This document shows positions 8,181 to 15,886 of a stretch of 51,455 nt of DNA, piece by piece. This stretch comes from Fidelibacterota bacterium (GTDB taxonomy: Bacteria > Fidelibacterota > Marinisomatia > SCGC-AAA003-L08 > TS1B11): positions 1,078,795 to 1,130,249 of the forward strand of contig CP070638.1 in the NCBI GenBank assembly GCA_020354025.1, written 5' to 3'. A program made the position numbers and the translations under genes. The stretch's first letter is position 1. The number at the start of each line of letters is the position of its first letter. The notes under the pieces are model-generated. The model did no database searches and was not told the origin of the DNA. It saw only the letters and a program-made list of their open reading frames with translations.

Positions 8181-8310
8181 CCTTTGGCGAGCCGGAATCC
8201 CGAGGTAGCCGGATCAGGTAGACCTCATCCCTGGCTATTCCCCACCGTTGGAGGGGCAGGCTGTGGCTTCCCTCCTCATGCAAGAGCGGGAATAAAGGGA
8301 GCCTCAGACC
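8161..8310 (-). pseudogene. Possible decayed secreted-protein C-terminus
   Basis: Read on the minus strand, this 50-codon stretch is open and ends VYLIRLPRDSGSPKAGPLLK-stop. That resembles the final strands of a sorting domain (GIYxARL...SIKMVLLK) without the upstream NYPNPFNP part. There is no start codon context and the upstream end closes with a stop near 8314. The resemblance is short and may be coincidental; it is reported because it coincides with the dispersed repeat. Confidence 0.3.
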
Positions 8311-8482
8311 AACCTACCAGGTCAATGGCAAGCTCGCTTAATATAGGGTGCCCCTCAAGATCCGCAGATCCCGACTATTTGGAAAAGCGAACAAATGCGG
8401 TGGTGTTCTGTGCCATATTTTTTTAAACTTTAAACAATTCGAACCCGATCATATACAAGTCAAACCAGAAGGGATATCAGTC

Positions 8483-10012
8483 ATGGCAGAAAGCGAGAGA
8501 CAGAAAGGCCAAGGCGATTCAGCCATGTCGCGTAGCCATTTCATCGGCACGGCGGCCGCAGCAGCGGCGGCTTTCACCATTGTGCCCCGGCACGTACTGG
8601 GTGGTCCCGGTTACCGTGCCCCGAGTGATATGGTCAATGTCGCCGGGATAGGAGTTGGAGCTCAAGGAGGGGTAGACATACAGAGGATAAGCGACCCGGA
8701 CGAAACGGTCGTAAGGCCGCAGAGATCCCAAACGGGCCAGCCACTGACTCCCGAGCAGATTGCAGAGCAACAGGCCCGGTGGGCTGAGATGATGGCCGAA
8801 TTCGCCGCCGAACGGGGTGACCAGGGACCTCCCGCGTGGGCTCGAGAGGATCAGGAGCCCAGGAAACTGGCCAACATCTATGCCTTGTGTGACGTGGACT
8901 CGGAATACGCCGGTTACCTTTTCAAGGGTTATCCGAAGGCCAAGACCTACAAGGATTTCCGCCGGATGCTGGACCGTGAGAAGGAAATTGACGCAGTCGT
9001 TATCGCCACGCCGGACCACAGCCACGCAGCGATCGCGGCACACGCTATGAAGATGGGCAAGCATGTGTACGTCGAGAAACCGATGTGCAAGACGATATAC
9101 GAGGCCCGGGAGCTGACCCGCATTGCTAAAGAGAACAAGGTTGTGACCCAGATGGGGAACCAGGGACACGCAACCGAGGAAGCCAGGTTGATCAATGAAT
9201 GGGTCCAATCGGGCGCAATCGGTCCTGTTCGAGAAGTCCACTGCTGGACAAACAGGCCGATCTGGCCGCAGGGAGACCTGCCACGTCCGAAGGGAGTACG
9301 CGTGCCGAGGAACCTGGACTGGGATATGTGGCAGGGTCCCGCCCAGGTAAAGTCGTATCATCCGGACCTCTGCCATTTCAACTGGCGCGGACTGCGGGAC
9401 TATGGGACCGGAGCCCTAGGGGACATGGGCGCGCACATATACGACCATCCATTCTGGGCGCTCAAACTCGACCGGCCAATCAAGATCCATGCGAGCTCTA
9501 CGCCATACAGTGATGAATACTGGCCGCAGGCTGAGATCATCACGTATGAATTTGCCGCCCGTGATGATATGCCGCCAGTCAAGGTGACCTGGTTCGACGG
9601 CGGCCTTACGGCCCCCCGCCCAGCAGAATTAGAGGATGGGCGAAGGTTACCGGGCAGCGGCGTTCTCTACTATGGTGACAAGGGCGTTCTAATGCATACT
9701 GACTACGGTGGTTCACCACGGCTAATACCCGAGACGGCTATGAAGGAATTCAAGCGGCCCGAACCCTGGATCCCACGCACCGGGGATATCCAGGAGGACT
9801 GGATCAACGCGATCAAGAACGGCACCAAGTCCACGACCGACTTCTCCTATTCGAGCAAACTGGTTGAGACAATGATGCTTGGGAACATCGCGGTACTTAC
9901 GGGGAACCGGACTAACGCGCTGGAATACGATGCAGAGAAGATGGAGTTCACGAATCTTCCCGAGGCGAACGACCTGTTCCATTACGAGTACCGCAAAGGC
10001 TGGAGTCTGTAG
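8483..10012 (+). CDS. Gfo/Idh/MocA-family NAD(P)-dependent oxidoreductase, exported type
   Basis: A 509-residue protein. The ATG at 8483 is chosen for the AGAAGGGA Shine-Dalgarno 8 nt upstream; ATG 8525 is an alternative. Residues 16-41 are a leader, SRSHFIGTAAAAAAAF then IVPRHVLGG, as in the Tat-exported branch of this family, but the twin arginine is reduced to a single Arg. The Rossmann glycine motif is GIGVGAQG (55-62). Residues 70-127 are an extra charged insert (Gln/Glu/Pro-rich). ATPDHSH (175-181) and VEKPMCK (197-203) are the conserved dinucleotide-site and catalytic EKP motifs. The C-terminal half is the GFO_IDH_MocA alpha/beta substrate domain (WTNRPIWPQG, GTGALGDMGAHIYD). Likely a sugar or cyclitol dehydrogenase in the periplasm; exact substrate unknown. 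Monocistronic by context. Confidence 0.88.
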   Translation: MAESERQKGQGDSAMSRSHFIGTAAAAAAAFTIVPRHVLGGPGYRAPSDMVNVAGIGVGAQGGVDIQRISDPDETVVRPQRSQTGQPLTPEQIAEQQARWAEMMAEFAAERGDQGPPAWAREDQEPRKLANIYALCDVDSEYAGYLFKGYPKAKTYKDFRRMLDREKEIDAVVIATPDHSHAAIAAHAMKMGKHVYVEKPMCKTIYEARELTRIAKENKVVTQMGNQGHATEEARLINEWVQSGAIGPVREVHCWTNRPIWPQGDLPRPKGVRVPRNLDWDMWQGPAQVKSYHPDLCHFNWRGLRDYGTGALGDMGAHIYDHPFWALKLDRPIKIHASSTPYSDEYWPQAEIITYEFAARDDMPPVKVTWFDGGLTAPRPAELEDGRRLPGSGVLYYGDKGVLMHTDYGGSPRLIPETAMKEFKRPEPWIPRTGDIQEDWINAIKNGTKSTTDFSYSSKLVETMMLGNIAVLTGNRTNALEYDAEKMEFTNLPEANDLFHYEYRKGWSL

Positions 10013-10132
10013 CCAGGGTACCAGTGCTAAACAAAGTGGTTTTAGGGGCGTCTCAGGGCACATCCTGACAGATATGAGACGTCTGCTCGGGTAGTGCAAC
10101 TTTTATGGAATACTAAATAAAAAGGAGCATCA

Positions 10133-10324
10133 ATGAAAGCCAGACAACTCCTCACTGAAGCGGCCACTTTCTTTGTGATAGTATTTGTTGCCACCTTAAT
10201 TGTGAGTTTTATATATACCCTTCTGGACAAGGGCTCAGGCGAAGTGGATTGGGAACTGGCTATCCGCAACGGCTTCCTGTTCGCCCTGGTATTCCCAACC
10301 TACCATCTTCTGAAAAAGAAATAG
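10133..10324 (+). CDS. Small two-helix membrane protein
   Basis: A 63-residue protein with a good Shine-Dalgarno (AAGGAG, 7 nt before the ATG). Residues 10-32 (TFFVIVFVATLIVSFIYTLL) and 46-58 (NGFLFALVFPTY) form membrane segments; it ends in LLKKK. An acidic loop (GSGEVDWE) separates them. No family recognised. The good ribosome site and membrane-protein composition argue for a real gene. Confidence 0.65.
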   Translation: MKARQLLTEAATFFVIVFVATLIVSFIYTLLDKGSGEVDWELAIRNGFLFALVFPTYHLLKKK

Positions 10325-10557
10325 GAACACCCACCACCTGACAGACGTAGACCTGAGCACGAAACGCTGAGGGCTTCCTCCAGCTTAACCGGTGCCGTGC
10401 AGAAAGAAAAAAGCAACAGACAGGCGGGGTAAAATCAAGCGACGAACGCTTCAGGAAGGTATCAGTTAAATCCCGGAAATGCGAAAGGTATCTCTCAGTT
10501 CAAGTATGAACAGCTAACATCAATTTTATGATATACAGTCAACTAGAGGTATAAAGG

Positions 10558-11607
10558 ATGAGAAGAAGAACATCGACCAGGTTTTTGCATGGCCTTGTAA
10601 GTGTCATCATCGCGGTCGTCATCACAGCCAGTCTCCTGACGAACTGTGCATATCGAAAGTCGACGAGACTTCGCATCATAAATCCATACGCAAATGTGGA
10701 CTGGGTGACGCACGGCCAATACAAGGCAAATTTCCACACACATACAACAATAGGCGATGCGGCGGCCACACCGCAGGAGGTGATTGACCAATACCTGGAG
10801 GCGGGATATTCGATTCTGGCGCTCACCGATCACGACACCAACGGTCCGGAAGAACCGACGTGGCCGTGGCAGGCATACGATAGAAGCCCGGATTCACTAG
10901 GCATGGTGGCCATACAGGGCAACGAAATATCAGAGGAAAACCATATCGGTAGCCACTTCAACGACTACGGTAATCCTGACATCCAATCGGAAGAAGAGGC
11001 AATCAAAGAAATCGGACAGAGAGGCGGCCTGGCGCTACTTCACCATCCGGGCCGGTACGACAGGACCCTGGAATGGTACCTCGACCTGTACAGGCGCTAT
11101 GATCATCTCATCGGTCAGGAAGTATATAATCAGATTGACCGTTATCCGGGAGACCGGGCAAAGTGGGACTCGATTCTGACCGTGTTACTGCCCGAACGAC
11201 CGGTCTGGGCATTCTCCAATGATGACATGCACAATCCGGAGAAAAATCTTGGGTTCAGCTGGAATGTGATAATCGCGCCGGAATTGACCAGTGACTTGGT
11301 CCGCCAAGCGATGGAAGAGGGATGCTTTTTCTTTGTGCACGCGCCCAAAGGCTACGACGAGATGACCGTCCCGGTTATTGATGCGATCATCGTGAAGAGA
11401 CGCCCGGGAAGCCTTCGTATCAAGGCCTCCGACTATGAGTTTATAGAATGGGTGTCCCAGGGTGAGATTGTTCACCGGGGAGACCGGTTGAACCTGGCCG
11501 ATTTGCCTGATACGAACAAATACATAAGGGCGGAAGTTTTCAGTGCCGACAGCGTCGTCGTCGGAACGCAGCCATTCCTGATCCTTCGTCCGGAACCCAA
11601 GGAATAG
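10558..11607 (+). CDS. PHP-domain phosphoesterase, membrane-anchored or exported
   Basis: A 349-residue protein. The leader is RRRTSTRF plus a hydrophobic stretch to LLTNC, where Cys could be a lipidation site although LTNC is not a classical lipobox. Metal-binding PHP motifs are FHTHTTIGD (first HxH), ALTDHDTN, LLHHPGR and FSNDDMHN, in the expected order and spacing, so the trinuclear site appears intact. The start ATG at 10558 has AGAGG 8 nt upstream. The C-terminal 60 residues form a small beta domain. Relatives hydrolyse phosphoesters, but no substrate can be assigned. The 230-bp upstream region has no clear promoter or riboswitch. Confidence 0.85.
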   Translation: MRRRTSTRFLHGLVSVIIAVVITASLLTNCAYRKSTRLRIINPYANVDWVTHGQYKANFHTHTTIGDAAATPQEVIDQYLEAGYSILALTDHDTNGPEEPTWPWQAYDRSPDSLGMVAIQGNEISEENHIGSHFNDYGNPDIQSEEEAIKEIGQRGGLALLHHPGRYDRTLEWYLDLYRRYDHLIGQEVYNQIDRYPGDRAKWDSILTVLLPERPVWAFSNDDMHNPEKNLGFSWNVIIAPELTSDLVRQAMEEGCFFFVHAPKGYDEMTVPVIDAIIVKRRPGSLRIKASDYEFIEWVSQGEIVHRGDRLNLADLPDTNKYIRAEVFSADSVVVGTQPFLILRPEPKE

Positions 11608-11649
11608 CGTACGACTGAATGAGACCAGCGGGAGGGAGCCGCCTGCTTA

Positions 11650-12855
11650 CTAAGGGGCATCCCCGCTTGCTGAGGCGTACAATCCGTTGCTTACCGCTGA
11701 TCCGCCAGCCGGCGGGTTGATAGCCTCCCGCACGTCCAGGATCATGTTCGTCAGCGCCAAGGTGGGATTGATGTTGCGCTCCAGGTAGCCCAGGACCTGC
11801 TCGATGGCCGCGGTGGCAGCACCCCAGTCGGCCTCGGGCCAGGCTTCGATGTTACGCCGGAGGTCAGTCAGCCGCCGGGTGAATACGATCTGTCCCCCAT
11901 CTCCCGTCTTCTGTAATACCATCAGATCCCGCAGCCAGGTCTGGAGCAGCTGGAGCCGGTAGGTGAACTCGAGGGAGCGGTTACGATGCAGGAGGGCCAG
12001 GTCACTCACCAGCCGTTGCCAGTGGGTCGGTTCGGCGGCCAGTAGGCTGCCCGCGAGCTCCTCCAGGTCCTGCAGCGGCTCCTCCCCTGCTTCCGCCAGT
12101 TGCCTGGCCTGGGGCAGGTTGCCGCTGGTCACCTGGGCCAGGATGCGGGCCTGTTCTTCATCCAGCCCATGCTGCCCGATCAGGTAGCCTGCCACCTGGT
12201 CGTCCGTCAGCTGCGGGAAGTAAAGCCCGAGGCACCGCGACCGGATAGTGGGCAGCAACAGATGGGGCCGGTCGGTCACCAGGACGAAGACGGTCCACTC
12301 GGGGGGTTCCTCCAGCAGCTTGAGCAGGGCGTTGGCGGCGGCTCCTTCCCCGGTACAGAGTTTCTCCGCCTCGAAGATGAGGATCGCGCGCCAGCCATGC
12401 TCACCGGGTTTGAGGTAGGCGACGCGGCGCAGCTCCCGGATGCTGTTGATCAGGATAGACTTCGCCCCCTTCACGCGAATCGGGAAGTACGGATCACGTG
12501 CCTTGGACGCGATCTGGTCGGTAAGGTCATCCAGCTCGGCCGGTTTCAGCGCCTTGAGGGGGGGATCGTCCTTTTTAATAGTAACGCTCCGTGGCAAGGG
12601 AACCACCAGCTGGATGTTGGGATGCTGCAATCCCTGCACTTTCCGGCAGGACGGGCACCGGCCGCAGGCTCCACTGGCTCCCTGCCTATCAGGTTCCAGG
12701 CAGTTCGCCAGGGCAGCTAGCTCTATCGCGTGGGCTTCCTTGCCATTGCCGGCGGGGCCGTAAAACAGATAGGCGTGAGCCAGCCGCTTCTGGTCAAAAG
12801 ACTCCACCAGCCGGCACCACTGGTCGCTGTGCAGGATCAGGTCTGAATAGATCAT
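11650..12855 (-). CDS. holB: DNA polymerase III delta' subunit
   Basis: A 401-residue clamp-loader subunit. The frame is open upstream, but the ATG at 12855 (MIYSDLILHSDQW) matches the family start; the upstream extension overlaps the EnvC-like gene and is not conserved in character. AAA+ features: GPAGNGKE (33-40) in place of Walker A, with Glu instead of Thr/Ser, as in non-hydrolysing delta'. Then a zinc module C52, C64, C67, C70 (GACGRCPSC), IFEAEKL in the Walker B position, LLKLLEEPP, and TIRSRC (arginine finger). The three-helix C-terminal domain follows. Downstream of EnvC-like by 25 bp. The last about 22 residues (NPPAGGSAVSNGLYASASGDAP) are encoded by a dispersed repeat module, so the native end was probably shorter. 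Confidence 0.85.
   Translation of the reverse strand: MIYSDLILHSDQWCRLVESFDQKRLAHAYLFYGPAGNGKEAHAIELAALANCLEPDRQGASGACGRCPSCRKVQGLQHPNIQLVVPLPRSVTIKKDDPPLKALKPAELDDLTDQIASKARDPYFPIRVKGAKSILINSIRELRRVAYLKPGEHGWRAILIFEAEKLCTGEGAAANALLKLLEEPPEWTVFVLVTDRPHLLLPTIRSRCLGLYFPQLTDDQVAGYLIGQHGLDEEQARILAQVTSGNLPQARQLAEAGEEPLQDLEELAGSLLAAEPTHWQRLVSDLALLHRNRSLEFTYRLQLLQTWLRDLMVLQKTGDGGQIVFTRRLTDLRRNIEAWPEADWGAATAAIEQVLGYLERNINPTLALTNMILDVREAINPPAGGSAVSNGLYASASGDAP
11656..11720 (-). repeat. Dispersed repeat module inside the 3' end of the delta' gene, copy B
   Basis: 11661-11689 matches 7045-7073 at 25 of 29 positions, and GATCCGCCAGC at 11699-11709 matches 7003-7013. The element carries a CCGCC-AGCC-GGCGG hairpin at about 11703-11716. 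Because it lies before the stop codon at 11650, it is translated as the C-terminal tail of delta'. Confidence 0.6.
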
Positions 12856-12880
12856 GAAAGGCGGCCGGGCCTTGCCGCTG

Positions 12881-14095
12881 CTAGGGGAGCTGCACCAGCC
12901 ACGCCGTGGGATCCATCTTCTGCTGGTTGGCCCATAATTCGAAATGCAGCCGGGAGTCGTTGAGACTGCCCTTGCCCCCCACCCGGGCGATAACCTGGCC
13001 CTGGTCAACATATTGGCCCTCAGTCACCTCCACTTCCTCCACTAGGGCGTATACGGTATACAGGTCTTTCCCGTGATCGATGATCACCGTGGTGCCGTAT
13101 CCCCGGAGATAAGTGACGGTAGTGACCAGTCCATCGAGAACCGATCTCACCGGGGACTCGGAGCCGGTCCAGATATCGATGCCGGGATTCTCGGTAATGG
13201 TGTTCAGTTGGGGATTACGCTGCCGCCCGAATCGGGCAACTATTCTGCCACTGGCAGGCCAGGGAAGTTTGCCTTTATAATAAGTGATGTTAGCCACGAC
13301 GGCCAGATCACGCTTGCGCCGCATTTCGGCCAGCTCATCGGCCCGTTTTTCCCGGTCAAATTCCAGGCTGGCTATAATCCTCTGAAGGTCCACGGCTGCC
13401 TGTTTTTTCTGCAAGAGCAGCCGCTCGTCGCTTCGCCGGTCCTGCTTGATATTCTCAATCTGGGCCTGGCGTCTCTCCTTGTTGATCCGCAGCTGGGCTT
13501 CCTCCCGTTCCTTCTCCCCCAGCAGTTCCTGCTTGCGGGCTCGATCCTTGGCCAGCTTCCTGCGCTGTCGCTCCAGCCGTTGGATTTCCGCCTTCACTTT
13601 GCCGGTGAGGTAACGATCATAGTCGGCGGCTGTCTTCAGATACCTGGCACGGTAGGCGGCCTGGTTCCAATTGTCAGAAGTAAGAATCAATTCCAGGACA
13701 GAAGCCCGTTTCTGTTTGTACACGTGAATGAACCGGGCGGCAAGCTTCCTTTTCAGGGCGGCGATTTCCTCCTCACTCTCCCGAATTGCCGTCTGAGTCA
13801 TATTTATGGCCTTGGTGAGCTGCTGGTTTTCACCCTCCAATGCCTTGATCAGCCGGCTGGTGAGTGAAATGCGCTCCTCCACGTTAAAAAGGACCTTCAG
13901 GGCGTCCTTCTCTTCCTGTTCCTGCCTGGCAATGCGCCGCTCAAAGAGGCGAATCTCATCCCGGAGACGTTCCAGCTCTCCCCGCCTGGCCACAATCTGC
14001 CGGTCCAGCGCCTCCAGATCCTGTGAGCTCTGCCCGATCAACGGAGCAAAGGCGACAGCTATCGCTAGAAATATCTGTCCGAGAGAAAAACGCAT
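12881..14095 (-). CDS. EnvC-like murein hydrolase activator (coiled coil + degenerate LytM)
   Basis: A 404-residue exported protein. ATG 14095 is preferred over ATG 14119 because it begins directly with a signal peptide (RFSLGQIFLAIAVAFAPLIGQ). Residues about 25-270 are long Arg/Glu/Lys-rich coiled coils, then a linker (GKLPWPASGRIVARFGRQRNP) and a LytM/M23 domain. Active M23 enzymes need HxxxD and HxH. Here the first His is Asn (NPGIDIW), YAHL is YALV, and the HLHFE motif is RLHFEL. Two zinc ligands are therefore missing, as in E. coli EnvC, which activates amidases rather than cutting peptidoglycan. Upstream of the delta' gene with 25 bp between, same strand. Function as a division-related activator is inferred from architecture. 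Confidence 0.82.
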   Translation of the reverse strand: MRFSLGQIFLAIAVAFAPLIGQSSQDLEALDRQIVARRGELERLRDEIRLFERRIARQEQEEKDALKVLFNVEERISLTSRLIKALEGENQQLTKAINMTQTAIRESEEEIAALKRKLAARFIHVYKQKRASVLELILTSDNWNQAAYRARYLKTAADYDRYLTGKVKAEIQRLERQRRKLAKDRARKQELLGEKEREEAQLRINKERRQAQIENIKQDRRSDERLLLQKKQAAVDLQRIIASLEFDREKRADELAEMRRKRDLAVVANITYYKGKLPWPASGRIVARFGRQRNPQLNTITENPGIDIWTGSESPVRSVLDGLVTTVTYLRGYGTTVIIDHGKDLYTVYALVEEVEVTEGQYVDQGQVIARVGGKGSLNDSRLHFELWANQQKMDPTAWLVQLP

Positions 14096-14376
14096 GATAT
14101 AAAATAGATCGTCCTGCATCGGTTAAGCAACGGTTTTAGGTCCCGACGTTCAAAAGCAATTTCAACAGAAAATGATTGCATTCCCAAAAGATTCTTAAGG
14201 AGCCGGATAGTTCCCCCGGTACTGCAATTTCATCGCCCTATTTTATCATTAACGGGAGAACGGCACCTGCTGATCCCGAGCAGTCTGCGAGTAGCGCAGC
14301 TCCGTCTACTGGCATATCTGCGCCCTTCACGCAGCACAATCCCAGCACTACCGATTACTATCGCCCGCTCCCACCA

Positions 14377-14392
14377 TGTGACGCACATCACA
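14377..14392. promoter_or_regulatory. CRP/FNR-type palindrome upstream of HD-GYP gene 1
   Basis: TGTGA-CGCACA-TCACA: both half-sites match the CRP consensus TGTGA-N6-TCACA exactly. It lies 163 bp upstream of the ATG and has an exact counterpart (different 6-bp centre) before the paralogous gene. The regulator is not in the window; cAMP-CRP or a related CRP/FNR-family protein is inferred. Confidence 0.65.
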
Positions 14393-14516
14393 CTATACTA
14401 ATAAATCACTCCAAAAGACTAAATATTTTGTAACTTTTCCATATACTCCCGTCTCCATTAGTATGCCTTAGATCATTATTCCTGGTGGTTTGATGATAGG
14501 AGACCGGAACCACCAA

Positions 14517-14551
14517 CCATTTGAATCATTCTTATACTGACCGGAAAATGG
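14517..14551 (+). promoter_or_regulatory. Possible start-proximal hairpin in the HD-GYP gene 1 leader
   Basis: CCATTT (14517-14522) can pair with AAATGG (14546-14551), closing 4 nt before the start codon with a 23-nt loop. The paralog has CCGTTT (15848-15853) and AAATGG (15877-15882), again a 23-nt loop; the A-to-G change keeps the pair as G-U. One position of wobble-compatible change is weak support only. Confidence 0.3.
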
Positions 14552-14555
14552 CATC

Positions 14556-15611
14556 ATGATCAAGAAAATTAGAACAGAGGACCTGAAAGTCGGCATGTAC
14601 GTTATGCTGGGGCAGTACTGGCTGCGGCATTCCTTCATGAAGCCGAATTTTAAGATTACCTCAGAAAAACAGATCGAGAAGATCATCTCCGACAAAATAC
14701 CAGTAGTCAAGGTCGACACATCCAAAAGTGATGTGATCGAGGAGGAGGGCCTATCCCGGGAGATACCAGAGTCCCGGGATGAAGATACCGGTCAAATCCC
14801 GAAAGAGGCTCTCCGACCCGACAGCCAGATTACGGCAGAGATCCCAACACCTGAGCCAGGGGAATTAAAGCCGATAGATCAGATATCGAAGGAATTGCGC
14901 ACTACGATTGAAGATACCAGCATGCCCCCACAGATCAAGGCCAAAGCCGTTTATAATCACTCCATCAACATGATGTCAAACATCCTGAAGGAACCCAATG
15001 CTGAGAATATCCAATTTGGGAAAAGGATTGCATACGACATCGTTGACCACATCCTAGCCAATGATGAAACCGCCAACTGCATGACCCTGATCACCTCTCA
15101 CGACTACTACAACTTCACGCATTCGGCGAATGTAGGGATGTTGTCGATCTTGCTGGCCAAATCGGTGTTCAAGGGTCGCCACGGACTGAACATGCAGGAA
15201 ATTGGCGCAGGATTTTTCCTCCACGACCTAGGCAAGTGCGACATACCACACTACATAATGAATAAGCCCGGCAAGTTGACTCCCGAAGAGTGGAATTTGA
15301 TACGAAAGCATCCGCCCTATGGCGAAAAGATACTAAAGGCAACTGGGCACCTCACCAATGAGTGTAAAATAATTACCACGCAGCATCATGAACGGGAGGA
15401 TGGCACCGGCTACCCCATGGGACTCAGCAAGTCTCATATCCACACCTTTGCTCACATCTGCGCCCTAGCCGACGTCTACGATGGTCTTACCTCAATGCGC
15501 CCGTACAAGCAGAATGTCACCACTTTCGAAGCTCTCAAGATCATGAAGGATGAAATGATCGGCCACTCTAACAGCGACATTTTCGAGAAGTTTGTCCTGA
15601 TGTTCAGATAA
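14556..15611 (+). CDS. HD-GYP domain protein 1, predicted cyclic-di-GMP phosphodiesterase
   Basis: A 351-residue protein. Residues 1-55 (IRTEDLKVGMYVML...PNFKITSEKQI...VKVDTSKSD) are the DUF3391-type N-terminal module. Residues 60-110 are an acidic, Pro-rich linker. The HD-GYP domain carries HS (189), HDLGK (223-227), HP (252), HHE (277-279), DGTGYP (282-287) and ADVYD (305-309). All metal ligands of the family are present, so it is predicted to hydrolyse cyclic-di-GMP to pGpG or GMP in the cytoplasm. Transcribed alone; strongly similar to the next gene over its whole length and leader. No Shine-Dalgarno is visible, and the region just before ATG can pair with an upstream segment (14517-14522 with 14546-14551). 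It has no sensor or receiver domain, so control is probably transcriptional. Confidence 0.9.
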   Translation: MIKKIRTEDLKVGMYVMLGQYWLRHSFMKPNFKITSEKQIEKIISDKIPVVKVDTSKSDVIEEEGLSREIPESRDEDTGQIPKEALRPDSQITAEIPTPEPGELKPIDQISKELRTTIEDTSMPPQIKAKAVYNHSINMMSNILKEPNAENIQFGKRIAYDIVDHILANDETANCMTLITSHDYYNFTHSANVGMLSILLAKSVFKGRHGLNMQEIGAGFFLHDLGKCDIPHYIMNKPGKLTPEEWNLIRKHPPYGEKILKATGHLTNECKIITTQHHEREDGTGYPMGLSKSHIHTFAHICALADVYDGLTSMRPYKQNVTTFEALKIMKDEMIGHSNSDIFEKFVLMFR

Positions 15612-15886
15612 CTACTTCTCTCAGTTATGGCATCAATAACAGATCCGGATTGCGGCTTAATACGGGACGCAGGACAATCCCAGCAACACCGATCACCACG
15701 CCCCTCCATGTGATGGATATCACAGCTCACAAACAAGCCATCCATTATGGTCGAATTCTTCGTAATTTTCGACAACCTCCTTTCTCCAGCAGCTTTTCTT
15801 AGACGGTTATTATTGATGGCTTGAGGATAGGGGATGGGAACCTCCAACCGTTTGAATAATATCTACATCGAGCGGTAAATGGCATC
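15612..15886 (+). promoter_or_regulatory. Leader of HD-GYP gene 2, duplicated from gene 1
   Basis: From about 15671 this leader parallels 14334-14555: shared GGACAATCCCAGCA/CACAATCCCAGCA, ACCGAT, CCATGTGA...ATCACA, CTTAGA, GATAGG, AACCxCCAACC, TTTGAAT and AAATGGCATCATGATCAAGAA. The duplication therefore included the control region as well as the gene. No promoter hexamer pair is conserved well enough to call. Confidence 0.65.
15709..15724. promoter_or_regulatory. CRP/FNR-type palindrome upstream of HD-GYP gene 2
   Basis: TGTGA-TGGATA-TCACA, again both half-sites perfect. The 6-bp centre differs from that at 14377 (CGCACA), while all ten half-site bases are kept in a leader that has otherwise diverged, which suggests selection on the site. 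It is 162 bp upstream of the ATG, almost the same distance as in gene 1. Confidence 0.65.

Larger units (their letters stand above)
8002..8482. other. Gene-free region containing a dispersed repeat and a decayed C-terminus
   Basis: About 480 bp with no convincing gene. It holds copy 1 of a roughly 90-bp dispersed repeat (8089-8180) and, overlapping it on the minus strand, a short open stretch (8161-8310) that ends like a secreted-protein C-terminus. The rest, up to the start of the oxidoreductase gene, has no clear promoter that I can identify. Confidence 0.55.
14096..14555. other. Divergent intergenic region upstream of HD-GYP gene 1
   Basis: 460 bp between divergent genes. From about 14330 on it is homologous to the leader of the second HD-GYP gene (15660-15886) and contains a CRP-type palindrome. 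Candidate -10 hexamers are TATACT at 14442-14447, about 70 bp beyond the palindrome centre, and TAAATA near 14420; neither has a good -35. An open frame at 14176-14433 has no ribosome site or family and is not accepted. Confidence 0.6.

Noticed and set aside
8519-9376. A long minus-strand open frame opposite the Gfo/Idh/MocA gene
   Set aside because: The plus strand has clear family motifs throughout; the minus frame is an antisense shadow with arginine/leucine-rich composition.
14176-14433. An 85-codon frame upstream of HD-GYP gene 1
   Set aside because: It ends in and overlaps the regulatory leader, has no ribosome site, and part of it is homologous to a non-coding leader of gene 2.
14334-15886. 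Cyclic-di-GMP riboswitch in the HD-GYP leaders
   Set aside because: I looked for the GEMM-type conserved sequence blocks and did not see them; the only shared features are the palindrome and a weak hairpin.
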